Shown here: piece after piece, positions 45,016-54,277 of the stretch
Layout of the letters: the number at the start of each line of letters is the position of its first letter
Position numbering within the stretch: the stretch's first letter is position 1
DNA from: JAKAGZ01 sp035266865
Lineage (GTDB): Bacteria > Bacteroidota > Ignavibacteria > Ignavibacteriales > Ignavibacteriaceae
Assembly: GCA_035266865.1 (NCBI GenBank)
Contig: DATFMR010000137.1
Span: 1 to 64,000, forward strand
Direction of reading: 5' to 3'
DNA: 64,000 nucleotides
Made by a program: the position numbers and the translations under genes
Notes under the pieces: generated by a model
Seen by the model: only the letters and a program-made list of their open reading frames with translations
The model's database searches: none
Told to the model about the DNA's origin: nothing

Positions 45016-46011
45016 ATGCCTAGTGAGCTTTCATTAAAAAAAAGAGCCGCATATATTTCATTAGCAATTGGAATCGGGATGTTTCTTTCGAAAATGGGAG
45101 CATTCCTTATTACAGGATCTGCCGCGATTTTTTCAGATGCCGCTGAATCTGTTGTTCATGTGCTTGCGACGTCTATGGCTCTGTACAGCATTATCTTAGC
45201 TTCCCGCCCAGCCGACGATTCACACCTTTACGGACACGGAAATATTGAATTTTTTTCAGCCGGTGTTGAAGGTTTACTAATAGTAATTGCTGCCATTTTT
45301 ATCATTTATACAGCTATTATTGATATTATAAAAGGATCAAATCTAAAGCAGCTCGATATAGGAGTTTTTATTATTTCAGGCGCAGGAATTATAAACCTGT
45401 TTCTCGGCTTTTACCTGATGAGAATGGGAAAAAAGACAAATTCAATAACACTGGTCGCTGATGGAAAGCACGTTTTAACAGATGCATATACAAGTATAGG
45501 AGTAATTGTTGGTATAATTATAGTTATGCTTACTGGATTACAAATTATTGATCCCCTTTTTGCAATTGCAGTAGCCTTAAATATTTTATTTACAGGCTAT
45601 AAATTAATCCGGGAATCGATTGGCGGATTAATGAATGAAACAGATAAAGAAATTCTGGATAAAATTGTCGAGATTCTGAATTCGATCCGGCGCGAATACT
45701 GGATCGATATTCACTGGCTGCGCTTCTGGAAATCAGGCGATAAAGTCTTTGTCGATTTTCACTTAACTCTTCCCTATTACTTTACAATTAAAGAATCACA
45801 CACTGAAGAAGAATTTATCGAAGAGCAGCTTGAAAGCCAGATACCAAACACAGAGATTAGAATACATCTTGATTACTGTACCGAACATCTTTGCAAATAT
45901 TGTAATTATTTAAAATGTGAAGTAAGGTCGGAAGATAAAACTGAAAGAAATACCTGGGATACTGAAAAACTTATTGGTGAACCACTAACACCGAGACATC
46001 ATATATCGTAA
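45016..46011 (+). CDS. Cation diffusion facilitator family transporter
   Basis: Metal exporter of the CDF family. I choose the ATG at 45016 (331 residues) because AGGAG (45001-45005) lies ten bases upstream and the first conserved helix begins just after it; an ATG-type start at 44905 would add 37 odd residues. Six helices (about 10-205) hold SDAAESVVHV in helix 2 and DGKHVLTDAYTS in helix 5, the transport site. A cytoplasmic domain follows, then a tail with cysteines at 288, 293, 296 and 301 that is not standard. Metal specificity (Zn, Fe or Mn) is not clear. Confidence 0.9.
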   Translation: MPSELSLKKRAAYISLAIGIGMFLSKMGAFLITGSAAIFSDAAESVVHVLATSMALYSIILASRPADDSHLYGHGNIEFFSAGVEGLLIVIAAIFIIYTAIIDIIKGSNLKQLDIGVFIISGAGIINLFLGFYLMRMGKKTNSITLVADGKHVLTDAYTSIGVIVGIIIVMLTGLQIIDPLFAIAVALNILFTGYKLIRESIGGLMNETDKEILDKIVEILNSIRREYWIDIHWLRFWKSGDKVFVDFHLTLPYYFTIKESHTEEEFIEEQLESQIPNTEIRIHLDYCTEHLCKYCNYLKCEVRSEDKTERNTWDTEKLIGEPLTPRHHIS

Positions 46012-46012
46012 A

Positions 46013-46501
46013 TTATTTTAATTTCTTGTTTTTGTTCAGCGATTCCTTTTCCATTTTTTTCTTATATTCAATTAATTTTTCGCGAAGTTTTATATCTGAA
46101 GTCGCTAAAATTTCAACTGCAAGTAATCCTGCATTTTTTGCTTGGTTAATACCAACAGTTGCAACAGGAACTCCACCCGGCATTTGTACAATCGATAACA
46201 GAGAATCCAGACCATCAAGTGATTTAGATTTAACTGGAACTCCAATTACAGGTAGCGGAGTATGTGAAGCAGTCATTCCGGGAAGATGTGCGGCACCACC
46301 TGCGCCTGCTATTATAACTTTAATTCCTCTATTGTGCGCTTCACTTCCATAATCAGCCATGTGATTTGGAGTTCTGTGAGCCGACACAATTTTTACTTCG
46401 TGTTGAACTTTAAACTCTTTTAATATTTTTACTGCTTCGTTCATTACAGGAAGATCTGAATCACTTCCCATAATTACACCTACAAGTGGTTTATTTGCCA
46501 T
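46013..46501 (-). CDS. purE: N5-carboxyaminoimidazole ribonucleotide mutase
   Basis: Class I PurE of de novo purine synthesis, 162 residues from the ATG at 46501. GGAG sits five bases before this start, while the ATG-like codon at 46522 has none. Motifs are MGSDSDLPVMNEA and SAHRTPNHM near the N terminus and GAGGAAHLPGMTA. It lies 21 bp after purK on the same strand, the usual pair. It meets the CDF transporter gene tail to tail with a one-base gap. Confidence 0.96.
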   Translation of the reverse strand: MANKPLVGVIMGSDSDLPVMNEAVKILKEFKVQHEVKIVSAHRTPNHMADYGSEAHNRGIKVIIAGAGGAAHLPGMTASHTPLPVIGVPVKSKSLDGLDSLLSIVQMPGGVPVATVGINQAKNAGLLAVEILATSDIKLREKLIEYKKKMEKESLNKNKKLK

Positions 46502-46522
46502 AATATCTCCGTTCAAATGCAA

Positions 46523-47662
46523 TTAAATATTAGCTATTTTTTCGGCAACCTTTGCAAGATTCAAAGTTTTTTTAAGATTATCTCCAAGCACGGTTATATG
46601 TCCCATTTTCCTGCCGAAACGGGATTTTTCTTTTCCATAAATATGTAGATGAATTTTATCATTTGCCAACACTTCATCATAATTTTCGACTATCCCTTCG
46701 CCTTCTCTTTTTCCTAAAAGATTTATCATTACGGCGTATGGTTTTACCATATCTGTTGAACCAAGCGGCAGATTCAAAACAGCTCGAATGTGATTTTCAA
46801 ACTGCGGCGTAACACATCCTTCAATTGTGTAATGCCCTGAATTATGTGGACGAGGCGCCATTTCATTTACAAGGATTTCTTTTCCATTTACAATAAACAT
46901 TTCAATTCCAAAAATACCGAATCCTTTAATCGCCTTTACTGCTTCTACAGCTATTTCTTCTGCTTTCTTTGAAACAGTTTTTCTTAAATCAGCCGGAGCA
47001 ATCACTGTATGGCATATATGGTTTTTCTGAATTGTCTGAACAACGGGATAGCATTTTATTTCTTTTTCCGATCTTGCCACCATTATTGCAAGTTCCATAT
47101 CGAAGTCGATAAATTTTTCAGCCATCAGTTCACTGTGCCTTGAAGTAAGCTTTTTAATTCCTTCACTAAAATCTTTTTCTTTTTTTACACTATAATTACC
47201 GTAACCATCGTATCCCATTTTCCTGGATTTCAATATAAATTTTTCGCCGAGTTTCTTTGCAATCTTTTCATAAGTTGATTTATCATCAACTTTCAGAAAA
47301 TCTGCAACAGGGATTTTATTCCTCTGGAGAGTGTTCTTTTGAATGTATTTATCCTGAATTAATGAAATTGTCTTGGGTGAAGGAATTACTTTCTTGCCGA
47401 GACTTTCAATAAACTCAAGTCTTTGATAATCCACAAATTCATTTTCAAGTGTTACAACATCACTTGCTTTTGTGAAATCTCTGGTTGTTTTTTTATCATC
47501 TACCCATCCAACAAATTCCTTTTTTGTCATCATTCCGGCAGGTGAATTTTCTTTCTTTTCAAGTATAGCAATATTAAATCCAAGTTTATAAGCCTGGTAA
47601 GCTGACATCCTGGCTAATTGTCCCCCGCCTAATATTCCAATTGTTTTTCTATTTGATTTCAT
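46523..47662 (-). CDS. purK: 5-(carboxyamino)imidazole ribonucleotide synthase
   Basis: ATP-grasp enzyme that carboxylates aminoimidazole ribonucleotide, 379 residues. The N terminus GILGGGQLARMSAYQAYKLG, the ATP-grasp strand FILKSRKMGYDGYGNYSVKK, and EMAPRPHNSGHYTIEGC with its ligand residues are all standard. It pairs with purE. The gap to comEC is about 60 bp, so purK may have its own promoter. Confidence 0.97.
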   Translation of the reverse strand: MKSNRKTIGILGGGQLARMSAYQAYKLGFNIAILEKKENSPAGMMTKKEFVGWVDDKKTTRDFTKASDVVTLENEFVDYQRLEFIESLGKKVIPSPKTISLIQDKYIQKNTLQRNKIPVADFLKVDDKSTYEKIAKKLGEKFILKSRKMGYDGYGNYSVKKEKDFSEGIKKLTSRHSELMAEKFIDFDMELAIMVARSEKEIKCYPVVQTIQKNHICHTVIAPADLRKTVSKKAEEIAVEAVKAIKGFGIFGIEMFIVNGKEILVNEMAPRPHNSGHYTIEGCVTPQFENHIRAVLNLPLGSTDMVKPYAVMINLLGKREGEGIVENYDEVLANDKIHLHIYGKEKSRFGRKMGHITVLGDNLKKTLNLAKVAEKIANI

Positions 47663-47725
47663 AACTTTTCAGATTTTTGAAGATTAAAGCTTCTAAATAT
47701 ACAGAAGTTGTTTTAAAGCCGAAAA

Positions 47726-50107
47726 TTACATGTTGCGCCAATTTACCTTTTTAATAATTTTTCCATCACTTTGTAGTATAACAGCCCCTAACAGATCGGT
47801 TCTGTATATTTCTGAACCATATTCACTAAGTCTCTCAACTACAACTGGTGATGGATGATGGAATTTATTTTTAATGCCGTCAGAAATCAGGCTAATTTCG
47901 GGCGTAACTAAATTAAGAAATTCATCTGAAGAACTGGTTTTGCTACCGTGATGTCCAACTTTCAACACGTCGCTGTCCAGGAATTTTCCATATTCACTTA
48001 CATAAATAATTTCACCTCTTTTTTCGAGATCACCTGTAAACAGGAATTCAGCATCACCATAAACAATTTTCAGAACACTACTTTTGTTATTAGAAGAGAA
48101 ATTATCAGGAACTTGATCATTGAGGATATAAATTCGTGCATTCCCTATTTTTAATATTTCCTTTGAATAATAATATGACCTTAGATTGTTTTCAGCAAGA
48201 TATTTTTCAAATTTCAGGTCCTTTTCTTCTGTTGAATCAATTTCAGGCTTATAGATTCTCTCAATTTTATTATTATGAATTAAGGAAATAAATCCGCCGT
48301 AATGATCGAGATCAACGTGGGAAACAAAACCGTAATCAATTTTATCAATTCCCAGTTGATTTAATAATGGAAGAATAACACGTTCACCATTATCAAAATA
48401 AAAATTTGTTTCACCGGCATCAATCAGTGCGGTTTTCCCATCGGGAAATTTCAGAAGAAATGCATCTCCCTGTCCTACATCAATCATCATCAGACTTAGT
48501 TTGTTATCAGGCATTAATTCCCGTTTATCAAATGATATAAAAAGCAGGAAATTGCAAACGCACAAAATTAATAAACCTAACTTTGCGACTGGTTTCTTAA
48601 ATCTTACAATAAATATTAATATTATTGAAAGAAACAGGTAAGAAATCAGAATATCAATTATAGAGAAATTAGTCACACGCAAAAAAGAAAAATCACTGCT
48701 GCCCGCAAAATGAATTATTGAGAAAATTATTTTAATTACAAATTCATTCACAACACAAAAGAATGAGGCTATAAAAGGAGAAAATATTACCAAAAGGATA
48801 GACAATATTCCAACCCCTAAAATAATTCCCACTACAGGAATTACTAATAGGTTGGTAAGCAATGCTACTACTGATATTTTACCAAAATAATAAATTGTAA
48901 AAGGAAGAGTCCCGATTTGTGCTGCTAAAGAAACTCCTGCAAATAATAATATGTTTTTAACTGCTTTATTTTTTATCTCCTTATTTTGTATATAGTTTTT
49001 TATTATAGGATAAATTACAGCAATAGAAATGACGGCAGCAAATGAGAGTTGAAAACCGGGAGTAAATAATTGATTTGGATTAATAAGCAGCAAAACAAGT
49101 GCGGCAATAGCAACTGAGTTTATCAAGTTTGTTGATCTGTTTGTTAAATATGCAACAATTAAAATAACCGCCATTACAGAAGCCCGAAAAGCAGATGCCG
49201 GCGCATTAATCAGAACCAGGAAGAGGGTTAATCCAATGATAGTTAAAACAGAACGCAGGTATATATTTAAACGTCCGAACAGAAATGCAAATATGAGAAC
49301 AATGTAGCCAACGTGGAGACCTGAAACGGCAAGGATGTGAATAACACCGGAATTAATAAATTCATTTTTTGTAGCATAAGAAATTTCGCTCCTGTCAGCA
49401 AGTAGTAGCCCTCTTAAAAGAGCAGCAGATTGATCATTATAATTTTCTTCAACCTTATTATTTATAAATTTTCTTAAACTGAAAATGATTTCAGGGAAAT
49501 AATGGTAATCATTACTTGTTATTTTTACATCAGAAGTTTTATAAGATGTTACAATTCCTGATATACCTTTTCCCCTAAGATATTTATTATAATTAAACTC
49601 ACCGGGATTCCTTTCTTCACTTCCTTTTGAATAATTTCCCGTTACTTCAACATCACTCCCAATTTTCAGTTTATTGTAAAGTGCCTTAAATCCACCTGAT
49701 TTAACTTTACAAAGCAATTGATAACTATCTTTTAGAATAAGAGTATCAATTTTTAATGCTTTAGTCCTGATATAATAATCTATCTCATCTTTTTGTTTTA
49801 ATTCTATACCTGTAATCACTCCTGTAATTTTTACATTCTTTTCTTTGTAAATATTTTCAGAAAGTAGATTATAATTCGGCTTGCTGATATTTAGGTATAC
49901 ATTTCCGACTTCAATTACACAAAAAGAAATTAAAATGAAGGTAATAAATTGAAATATCTCAGATGTATATTTTTTTTGTAGTAAAAAAATGAGCAAAGAT
50001 ATCAGGAGTGTGGAAATAAGAACTAAAAATGGAATTTGAACAAATTTGCTGCTTAAAATTCCAATTACGAATAAAATTGAAATTTTTATTGCCGGGAAGT
50101 CTTTCAT
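47726..50107 (-). CDS. comEC: ComEC/Rec2 family DNA uptake channel
   Basis: Inner-membrane channel of natural competence, 793 residues from the ATG at 50107. It has an N-terminal soluble/OB-like part (about 60-200), the competence domain with many helices (about 220-500, NSGVIHILAVSGLHVGYIVL) and a C-terminal metallo-beta-lactamase domain (about 525-790, MIDVGQGDAFLLKFPDGK, VSHVDLDHYGG, GHHGSKTSSSDEFL). It starts with a 4-bp overlap (ATGA) on the preceding enzyme gene. No other competence genes are here, so uptake ability is not proven. Confidence 0.95.
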   Translation of the reverse strand: MKDFPAIKISILFVIGILSSKFVQIPFLVLISTLLISLLIFLLQKKYTSEIFQFITFILISFCVIEVGNVYLNISKPNYNLLSENIYKEKNVKITGVITGIELKQKDEIDYYIRTKALKIDTLILKDSYQLLCKVKSGGFKALYNKLKIGSDVEVTGNYSKGSEERNPGEFNYNKYLRGKGISGIVTSYKTSDVKITSNDYHYFPEIIFSLRKFINNKVEENYNDQSAALLRGLLLADRSEISYATKNEFINSGVIHILAVSGLHVGYIVLIFAFLFGRLNIYLRSVLTIIGLTLFLVLINAPASAFRASVMAVILIVAYLTNRSTNLINSVAIAALVLLLINPNQLFTPGFQLSFAAVISIAVIYPIIKNYIQNKEIKNKAVKNILLFAGVSLAAQIGTLPFTIYYFGKISVVALLTNLLVIPVVGIILGVGILSILLVIFSPFIASFFCVVNEFVIKIIFSIIHFAGSSDFSFLRVTNFSIIDILISYLFLSIILIFIVRFKKPVAKLGLLILCVCNFLLFISFDKRELMPDNKLSLMMIDVGQGDAFLLKFPDGKTALIDAGETNFYFDNGERVILPLLNQLGIDKIDYGFVSHVDLDHYGGFISLIHNNKIERIYKPEIDSTEEKDLKFEKYLAENNLRSYYYSKEILKIGNARIYILNDQVPDNFSSNNKSSVLKIVYGDAEFLFTGDLEKRGEIIYVSEYGKFLDSDVLKVGHHGSKTSSSDEFLNLVTPEISLISDGIKNKFHHPSPVVVERLSEYGSEIYRTDLLGAVILQSDGKIIKKVNWRNM

Positions 50108-51009
50108 TTGCAATATTTCATTATTGCTGGTTTTATGTCTGTTAGAATTTTTATGGTTTTAGATAATTTTTCTGCTTTAAGACCTGCAATAATTGTTAAA
50201 GAGGGATTTAGAGTGTGAGTTTTTACTGAAAGGTCCTCTAAATTCCCATGATCTGAACATATAACAAGAGTCATACTATTCATATTCATTTTAGTAATTA
50301 TTGAATATAAAAAATCATCCAGGTTTTTCAACAACTTATTGAAATCTTTCTCCTCCCTGCCATGTCCCATGTGGTCGGTCAGATAAAACTCATACAGGGT
50401 AAATTTATTTTTGTTTGCAATATTCAATAACCTTTTAGCTGCTCTTTCCGGTGTTATTTCAGGAAGATCATAATTTAATTTCTTAATCCATCGCTCATTA
50501 GTTATTTCTGCAGTTAGCGCTTTTCCTCTTTTAAGATCGGTCAAACGGTTTAATCTCAATCCGCTTAACCTGCAGCAAAGTGAAGTACAGCTTAACCTGC
50601 CTCTTCCCTTTTTTTGATAATCAAAAAATATTTGGGGATAAGCATTTGCAAAACACACTTTCTGGTTTCTGTCTAAGTATGCTCTTAGAATATTTTTCTT
50701 TTCAAGGATAGGTATTGTCGTGGAATACGGGTATGGTCCAAAATGTTTTCCTATCATTTTTGATACATTCACGCCTGTAAATATTGCAGTCTGCCCGGTA
50801 CCACTTTGGGGGAAACCTTTTACACCAAGCCTGGCATCGGTTGGGAAAAGGAAAACATTTTTACCTTTAAACCGCCTAGATTTTGATGAAGGTATTTTTC
50901 CAAATATTTCAGTGAATGTTTTAAATCCATATTTAAAGAATGGATTGAACTGGTAATCTTCTTTACCAATTCCAACACCATCAAGGAATATCATTAAAAC
51001 AGGATTCAA
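50104..51009 (-). CDS. Alkaline phosphatase superfamily metalloenzyme
   Basis: 301-residue enzyme of the AlkP/phosphoglycerate mutase-type metalloenzyme group. Conserved residues are the DG of MIFLDGVGIG, the nucleophile loop SGTGQTAIFTG, YLTDHMGHG (metal Asp, His) and SDHGN. The start appears to be a TTG at 51009, because the next ATG at 50994 would cut into the first beta strand. It overlaps comEC (ATGA) and lies 9 bp after dtd. The substrate is unknown; a phosphomutase or phosphodiesterase role is only a family guess. Confidence 0.85.
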   Translation of the reverse strand: MNPVLMIFLDGVGIGKEDYQFNPFFKYGFKTFTEIFGKIPSSKSRRFKGKNVFLFPTDARLGVKGFPQSGTGQTAIFTGVNVSKMIGKHFGPYPYSTTIPILEKKNILRAYLDRNQKVCFANAYPQIFFDYQKKGRGRLSCTSLCCRLSGLRLNRLTDLKRGKALTAEITNERWIKKLNYDLPEITPERAAKRLLNIANKNKFTLYEFYLTDHMGHGREEKDFNKLLKNLDDFLYSIITKMNMNSMTLVICSDHGNLEDLSVKTHTLNPSLTIIAGLKAEKLSKTIKILTDIKPAIMKYCK

Positions 51010-51017
51010 ATTCCCCC

Positions 51018-51470
51018 TTAATCTTTTGATTCAATTGTCATTGTTACGGGGCCATCATTAATAATTTTTACACTCATCATCGCTCCAAATTTACCCGTCT
51101 TTACTTTTTCATTCCCAATGATATCCTTCAACCTATCTATAAATTTGTCATACAATGGAATCGCCTCTTCAGGTCTGGCAGCATTAGTAAATCCCGGCCG
51201 GTTTCCTTTTGCAGTTTCTCCGTATAAAGTAAATTGAGAGATAATAAGTATTTCTCCATCTATTTCTTTAACAGATAAATTCATTTTATCATTTACATCA
51301 CTGAATATCCTCAAGTTGCAACATTTATCTGCTACAAAGTTTAGTCCTTCTTCTGAATCACCTGCTTTAATTCCGAGCAATATTACCATGCCTTTGCCGA
51401 TCTCAGCCTGGTAATTTTCTTCTTTAATATAAACGCCGGCTTCCGTTACTCTCTGTATTAGCGCTCTCAT
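51018..51470 (-). CDS. dtd: D-aminoacyl-tRNA deacylase
   Basis: Removes D-amino acids from mischarged tRNA. It is 150 residues with the two active-site motifs SQFTLYGETAKGNRPGF and NDGPVTMTIES. It overlaps the end of prmC by four bases (ATGA) and is followed after 9 bp by the AlkP-type gene, so prmC, dtd, the AlkP-type gene and comEC probably share a transcript. Confidence 0.97.
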   Translation of the reverse strand: MRALIQRVTEAGVYIKEENYQAEIGKGMVILLGIKAGDSEEGLNFVADKCCNLRIFSDVNDKMNLSVKEIDGEILIISQFTLYGETAKGNRPGFTNAARPEEAIPLYDKFIDRLKDIIGNEKVKTGKFGAMMSVKIINDGPVTMTIESKD

Positions 51471-52321
51471 TTATTTATCCCGTAAATTACTCTGTCGATG
51501 TTAGAATAATCTTGAGAAATTTTTATTTCAGAAAAGTTATTATTCTCCATAATTCCTTTTACTTTTTCTGATTTTCCAAATCCTAGTTCAAAATAAAGAT
51601 AACCATTCTGTTTCAATAAATTTTTAGATTTTTTACTAATTTCTTTATAAAACTTTAAACCGTCATCTTCATCAGTTAAAGAAAACCTGGGTTCGTAAAT
51701 ACTCAATTCCGGTCTTAGTTCAGAAAATTCCTCTAACGATACGTATGGAGGATTTGATACAACAAGATCATAGTCATTTGTAAGATTTATATTATCTGAT
51801 AGAATATCAGTTTCATAAAATGAAATTTTATCCCCTGTCTGGTTAAGTTCAGAATTATATTTTGCTATTTCCAGTGCCTCTTTACTGATATCAATTGCAG
51901 TAACAACTGAATTAGAAAAATGCTTAGCCAGGGAGATTGCTATAATGCCGCTTCCGGTCCCAATATCAAGAATTTTTATTTCCTGTTTTTTATCAAATAT
52001 TTCAATAATATTTTCTACAAGTACTTCAGTTTCCGGCCTGGGAATTAAAACTCCCGGAGCAACTTTAAAATCCATTCCAAAGAATTCAACACTTCCCAGA
52101 ATATACTGAAGCGGTTCCGCTTTGCTTCTTCTCCTGATTAATTCACGGTATTTGTTAATTTCATTTTCCTTCAAAGGACGATCAAAAGCGAGGTATAGCT
52201 CCAATCGTTTGCAATTTAAAGTATGAGCCAGCAAATGTTCAGCATTAATTCTTGGTGATTCAATTTCTTTTTTCTGCAGAAAATCTGAGCTAAGGTTTAT
52301 AGCTTCCAGAACTGTAAGCAT
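51467..52321 (-). CDS. prmC: Peptide chain release factor N5-glutamine methyltransferase
   Basis: Methylates the Gln of the GGQ motif in release factors. It has 284 residues, with an N-terminal helical domain (about 1-85), the AdoMet site KILDIGTGSGIIAISL and the substrate motif SNPPYVSLEEF. It is the first gene of a run of four with overlaps on the minus strand. An AT-rich gap of about 95 bp lies upstream and is the likely promoter region. Confidence 0.96.
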   Translation of the reverse strand: MLTVLEAINLSSDFLQKKEIESPRINAEHLLAHTLNCKRLELYLAFDRPLKENEINKYRELIRRRSKAEPLQYILGSVEFFGMDFKVAPGVLIPRPETEVLVENIIEIFDKKQEIKILDIGTGSGIIAISLAKHFSNSVVTAIDISKEALEIAKYNSELNQTGDKISFYETDILSDNINLTNDYDLVVSNPPYVSLEEFSELRPELSIYEPRFSLTDEDDGLKFYKEISKKSKNLLKQNGYLYFELGFGKSEKVKGIMENNNFSEIKISQDYSNIDRVIYGINK

Positions 52322-52416
52322 AAATTATTTTATAAAAATTTTTTATTGATAATAATTGAAATTTTCCCTTAATAAACTACCTTTACAAAAATAGTAAAAA
52401 TATATTAGATTTGATT

Positions 52417-53145
52417 TTATTCGGTAAGGAAATAATAGATAAGAATTCCAAAATTAACCTGCAGAATGCCAAAGCTAATTCCGCTTAAGGTGTCATATTT
52501 ATGTGTTTTATCGAGGTATGATTGATCATTTGAACTTTTATAATCATCATAAGCATTGTCTGCTTTTAATTTGAAATAGACAGTTGAAGCTCCCAATGCA
52601 ATAATTCCGCCTATTAAAAATTTAAAAATTGCTTTATTATAAAAATGTCCGTCATCTTCTTCACCGAGGAACTCTAACGATACAGGTTCATTTTTAGTAA
52701 TATCTGCGAGAGATATTTCCCTGCTTTCATAATCAGTTTTTTCTAACTTTAGAGTTTTGTATTTCTCAGGTAAAAACAATGGAGTAAATCCGATTAATGA
52801 ATCGGCTGCATAAACCTGAGCATCCTGGGGTGATGAATCAAGATAGACCTGGTTGGTCAATGAATAATTTAATTTTTTAGTAATTCCGCAATCCGATATT
52901 ACTACAGAGTCATTAATTACATTGCTTCCCCACTCATTTTTATATCCCATTATTGTTATATCATACTTTCCTTTTTCAACTTCCAGTGATGCATTACCAT
53001 GACCCACAAGTTTATGATTTAAATAAATCAGGGAAGTTGATAAGTCCGTTTTAATATTAAGTTTGCTTTTACATTCCTGTGCAGGAATTGTATTTGCAAA
53101 AAACAGGATAATAATAAAACCTATTATTTTAGTAGATAAATTCAT
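52417..53145 (-). CDS. PEGA domain envelope protein
   Basis: A 242-residue exported protein. I take the ATG at 53145 (MNLSTKIIGFIIILFFANTI) rather than 53175, since this gives a clean signal peptide. Two PEGA-like beta domains follow: about 35-95 (STSLIYLNHKLVGHGN) and about 105-155 (SSPQDAQVYAADSLIGFTPL). A membrane helix near 180-195 and another at the C terminus come after. PEGA domains are thought to be extracytoplasmic binding modules. It overlaps the preceding lipoprotein gene by 17 bp. Confidence 0.82.
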   Translation of the reverse strand: MNLSTKIIGFIIILFFANTIPAQECKSKLNIKTDLSTSLIYLNHKLVGHGNASLEVEKGKYDITIMGYKNEWGSNVINDSVVISDCGITKKLNYSLTNQVYLDSSPQDAQVYAADSLIGFTPLFLPEKYKTLKLEKTDYESREISLADITKNEPVSLEFLGEEDDGHFYNKAIFKFLIGGIIALGASTVYFKLKADNAYDDYKSSNDQSYLDKTHKYDTLSGISFGILQVNFGILIYYFLTE

Positions 53146-54277
53146 ATGCCTGCAATGTGCCTCTGTCAAATCCAATTATTAATTTATTATTATAAATAAC
53201 GGGTGTTAGTTTTGGTCTTCCGTCAATTTCCATATTCATATGAAGTTCGCCTGTGTTTTTATCCAAAAACTTGATAGAATTTTTAAGATCCGGAGCCAGG
53301 ACAATATTATTTGTTATAAGTGGTGTAACATTAAAAACTCCCGGGGAATGATATTTCCAGATAAGACTACCATCACTTTTATTTAAGCAGAAGAAATCAC
53401 CATTCAAGTTTCCAAAATAAATATTATCATCATCGTAAGCGGGAGTCATTGCGATCCTGTAACCAGAATCAAATTGCCAGAGTATATCCCCTGTCTGAAA
53501 ATCAAAAGAATAAATTTTCCCATTATCATTTCCTATAAAAGCAGCCTGACCACTAATTGATGCTCCGGAAAGAAATAGTCCTCCAATATTTTTTCTATAG
53601 ACTACTTTACCATCTTCAGAATTTACACCTATCAATTCACCCTGGTCATCTCCAAAAATCGCAAGACCTGAACTAAACGCAGGTGAGGAATGAACATTAG
53701 CTTCCAATTTAGTCTCCCACTGAGGCAATCCGCTTATGTTATACTTATAGACCGTACCTTTCTCAGTAACCATAATGTAGCCATCATCTGTTTGAACAAT
53801 TTCTGTCAGAACTCTACCCTTTAAAACATCCTGCCTGAAAACTTTTCCATCATTAAAATCATATAAATAAAAATATGTTTCATTTTCATCGTTCGATGCA
53901 AGTGCGTAAATCAGCCAGAAGTTATAAATAATTGGTGAGCCAAAGACAGTACCTTTTTCTTTAATCTGTCCAATCTCTTTACCTGAAATAAGTCCTATTG
54001 CATAAACTCTCCCTGTCAAGTCGCTTATAAAGACTAATGAATCATTAACAGTTACTGATGTATTTGCATATCCTCCATGAGTTCCTGCTTCCCATAAAAA
54101 CTTAAGTGAATCACTTATATTTTGTTTTGTGTAAAAATTTCGCATGCTTATATTTCCGAACATTTTAATTCCATTTTTGTCAATCCTGGAATTAACTTTT
54201 ATCAGAAGCGGCGTGCATCCATTTATGATTAATAATAAAAACAAAATTGAGATAAATATTTTTTTCAAAAATCCCAT
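53129..54277 (-). CDS. PQQ-type beta-propeller lipoprotein, BamB-like
   Basis: A 382-residue lipoprotein. The signal ends with a lipobox in LLIINGCTPLL. The rest is an eight-bladed PQQ-like propeller; repeats such as SGKEIGQI, EDGKVVYR, QTGDILWQFDSGY and SDGSLIWKYHSPG mark the blades. BamB has the same fold and helps assemble outer membrane proteins. The gene overlaps a beta-barrel protein gene by 13 bp, which makes a BamB-like role plausible. No catalytic PQQ site is claimed. Confidence 0.85.
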   Translation of the reverse strand: MGFLKKIFISILFLLLIINGCTPLLIKVNSRIDKNGIKMFGNISMRNFYTKQNISDSLKFLWEAGTHGGYANTSVTVNDSLVFISDLTGRVYAIGLISGKEIGQIKEKGTVFGSPIIYNFWLIYALASNDENETYFYLYDFNDGKVFRQDVLKGRVLTEIVQTDDGYIMVTEKGTVYKYNISGLPQWETKLEANVHSSPAFSSGLAIFGDDQGELIGVNSEDGKVVYRKNIGGLFLSGASISGQAAFIGNDNGKIYSFDFQTGDILWQFDSGYRIAMTPAYDDDNIYFGNLNGDFFCLNKSDGSLIWKYHSPGVFNVTPLITNNIVLAPDLKNSIKFLDKNTGELHMNMEIDGRPKLTPVIYNNKLIIGFDRGTLQAYEFIY

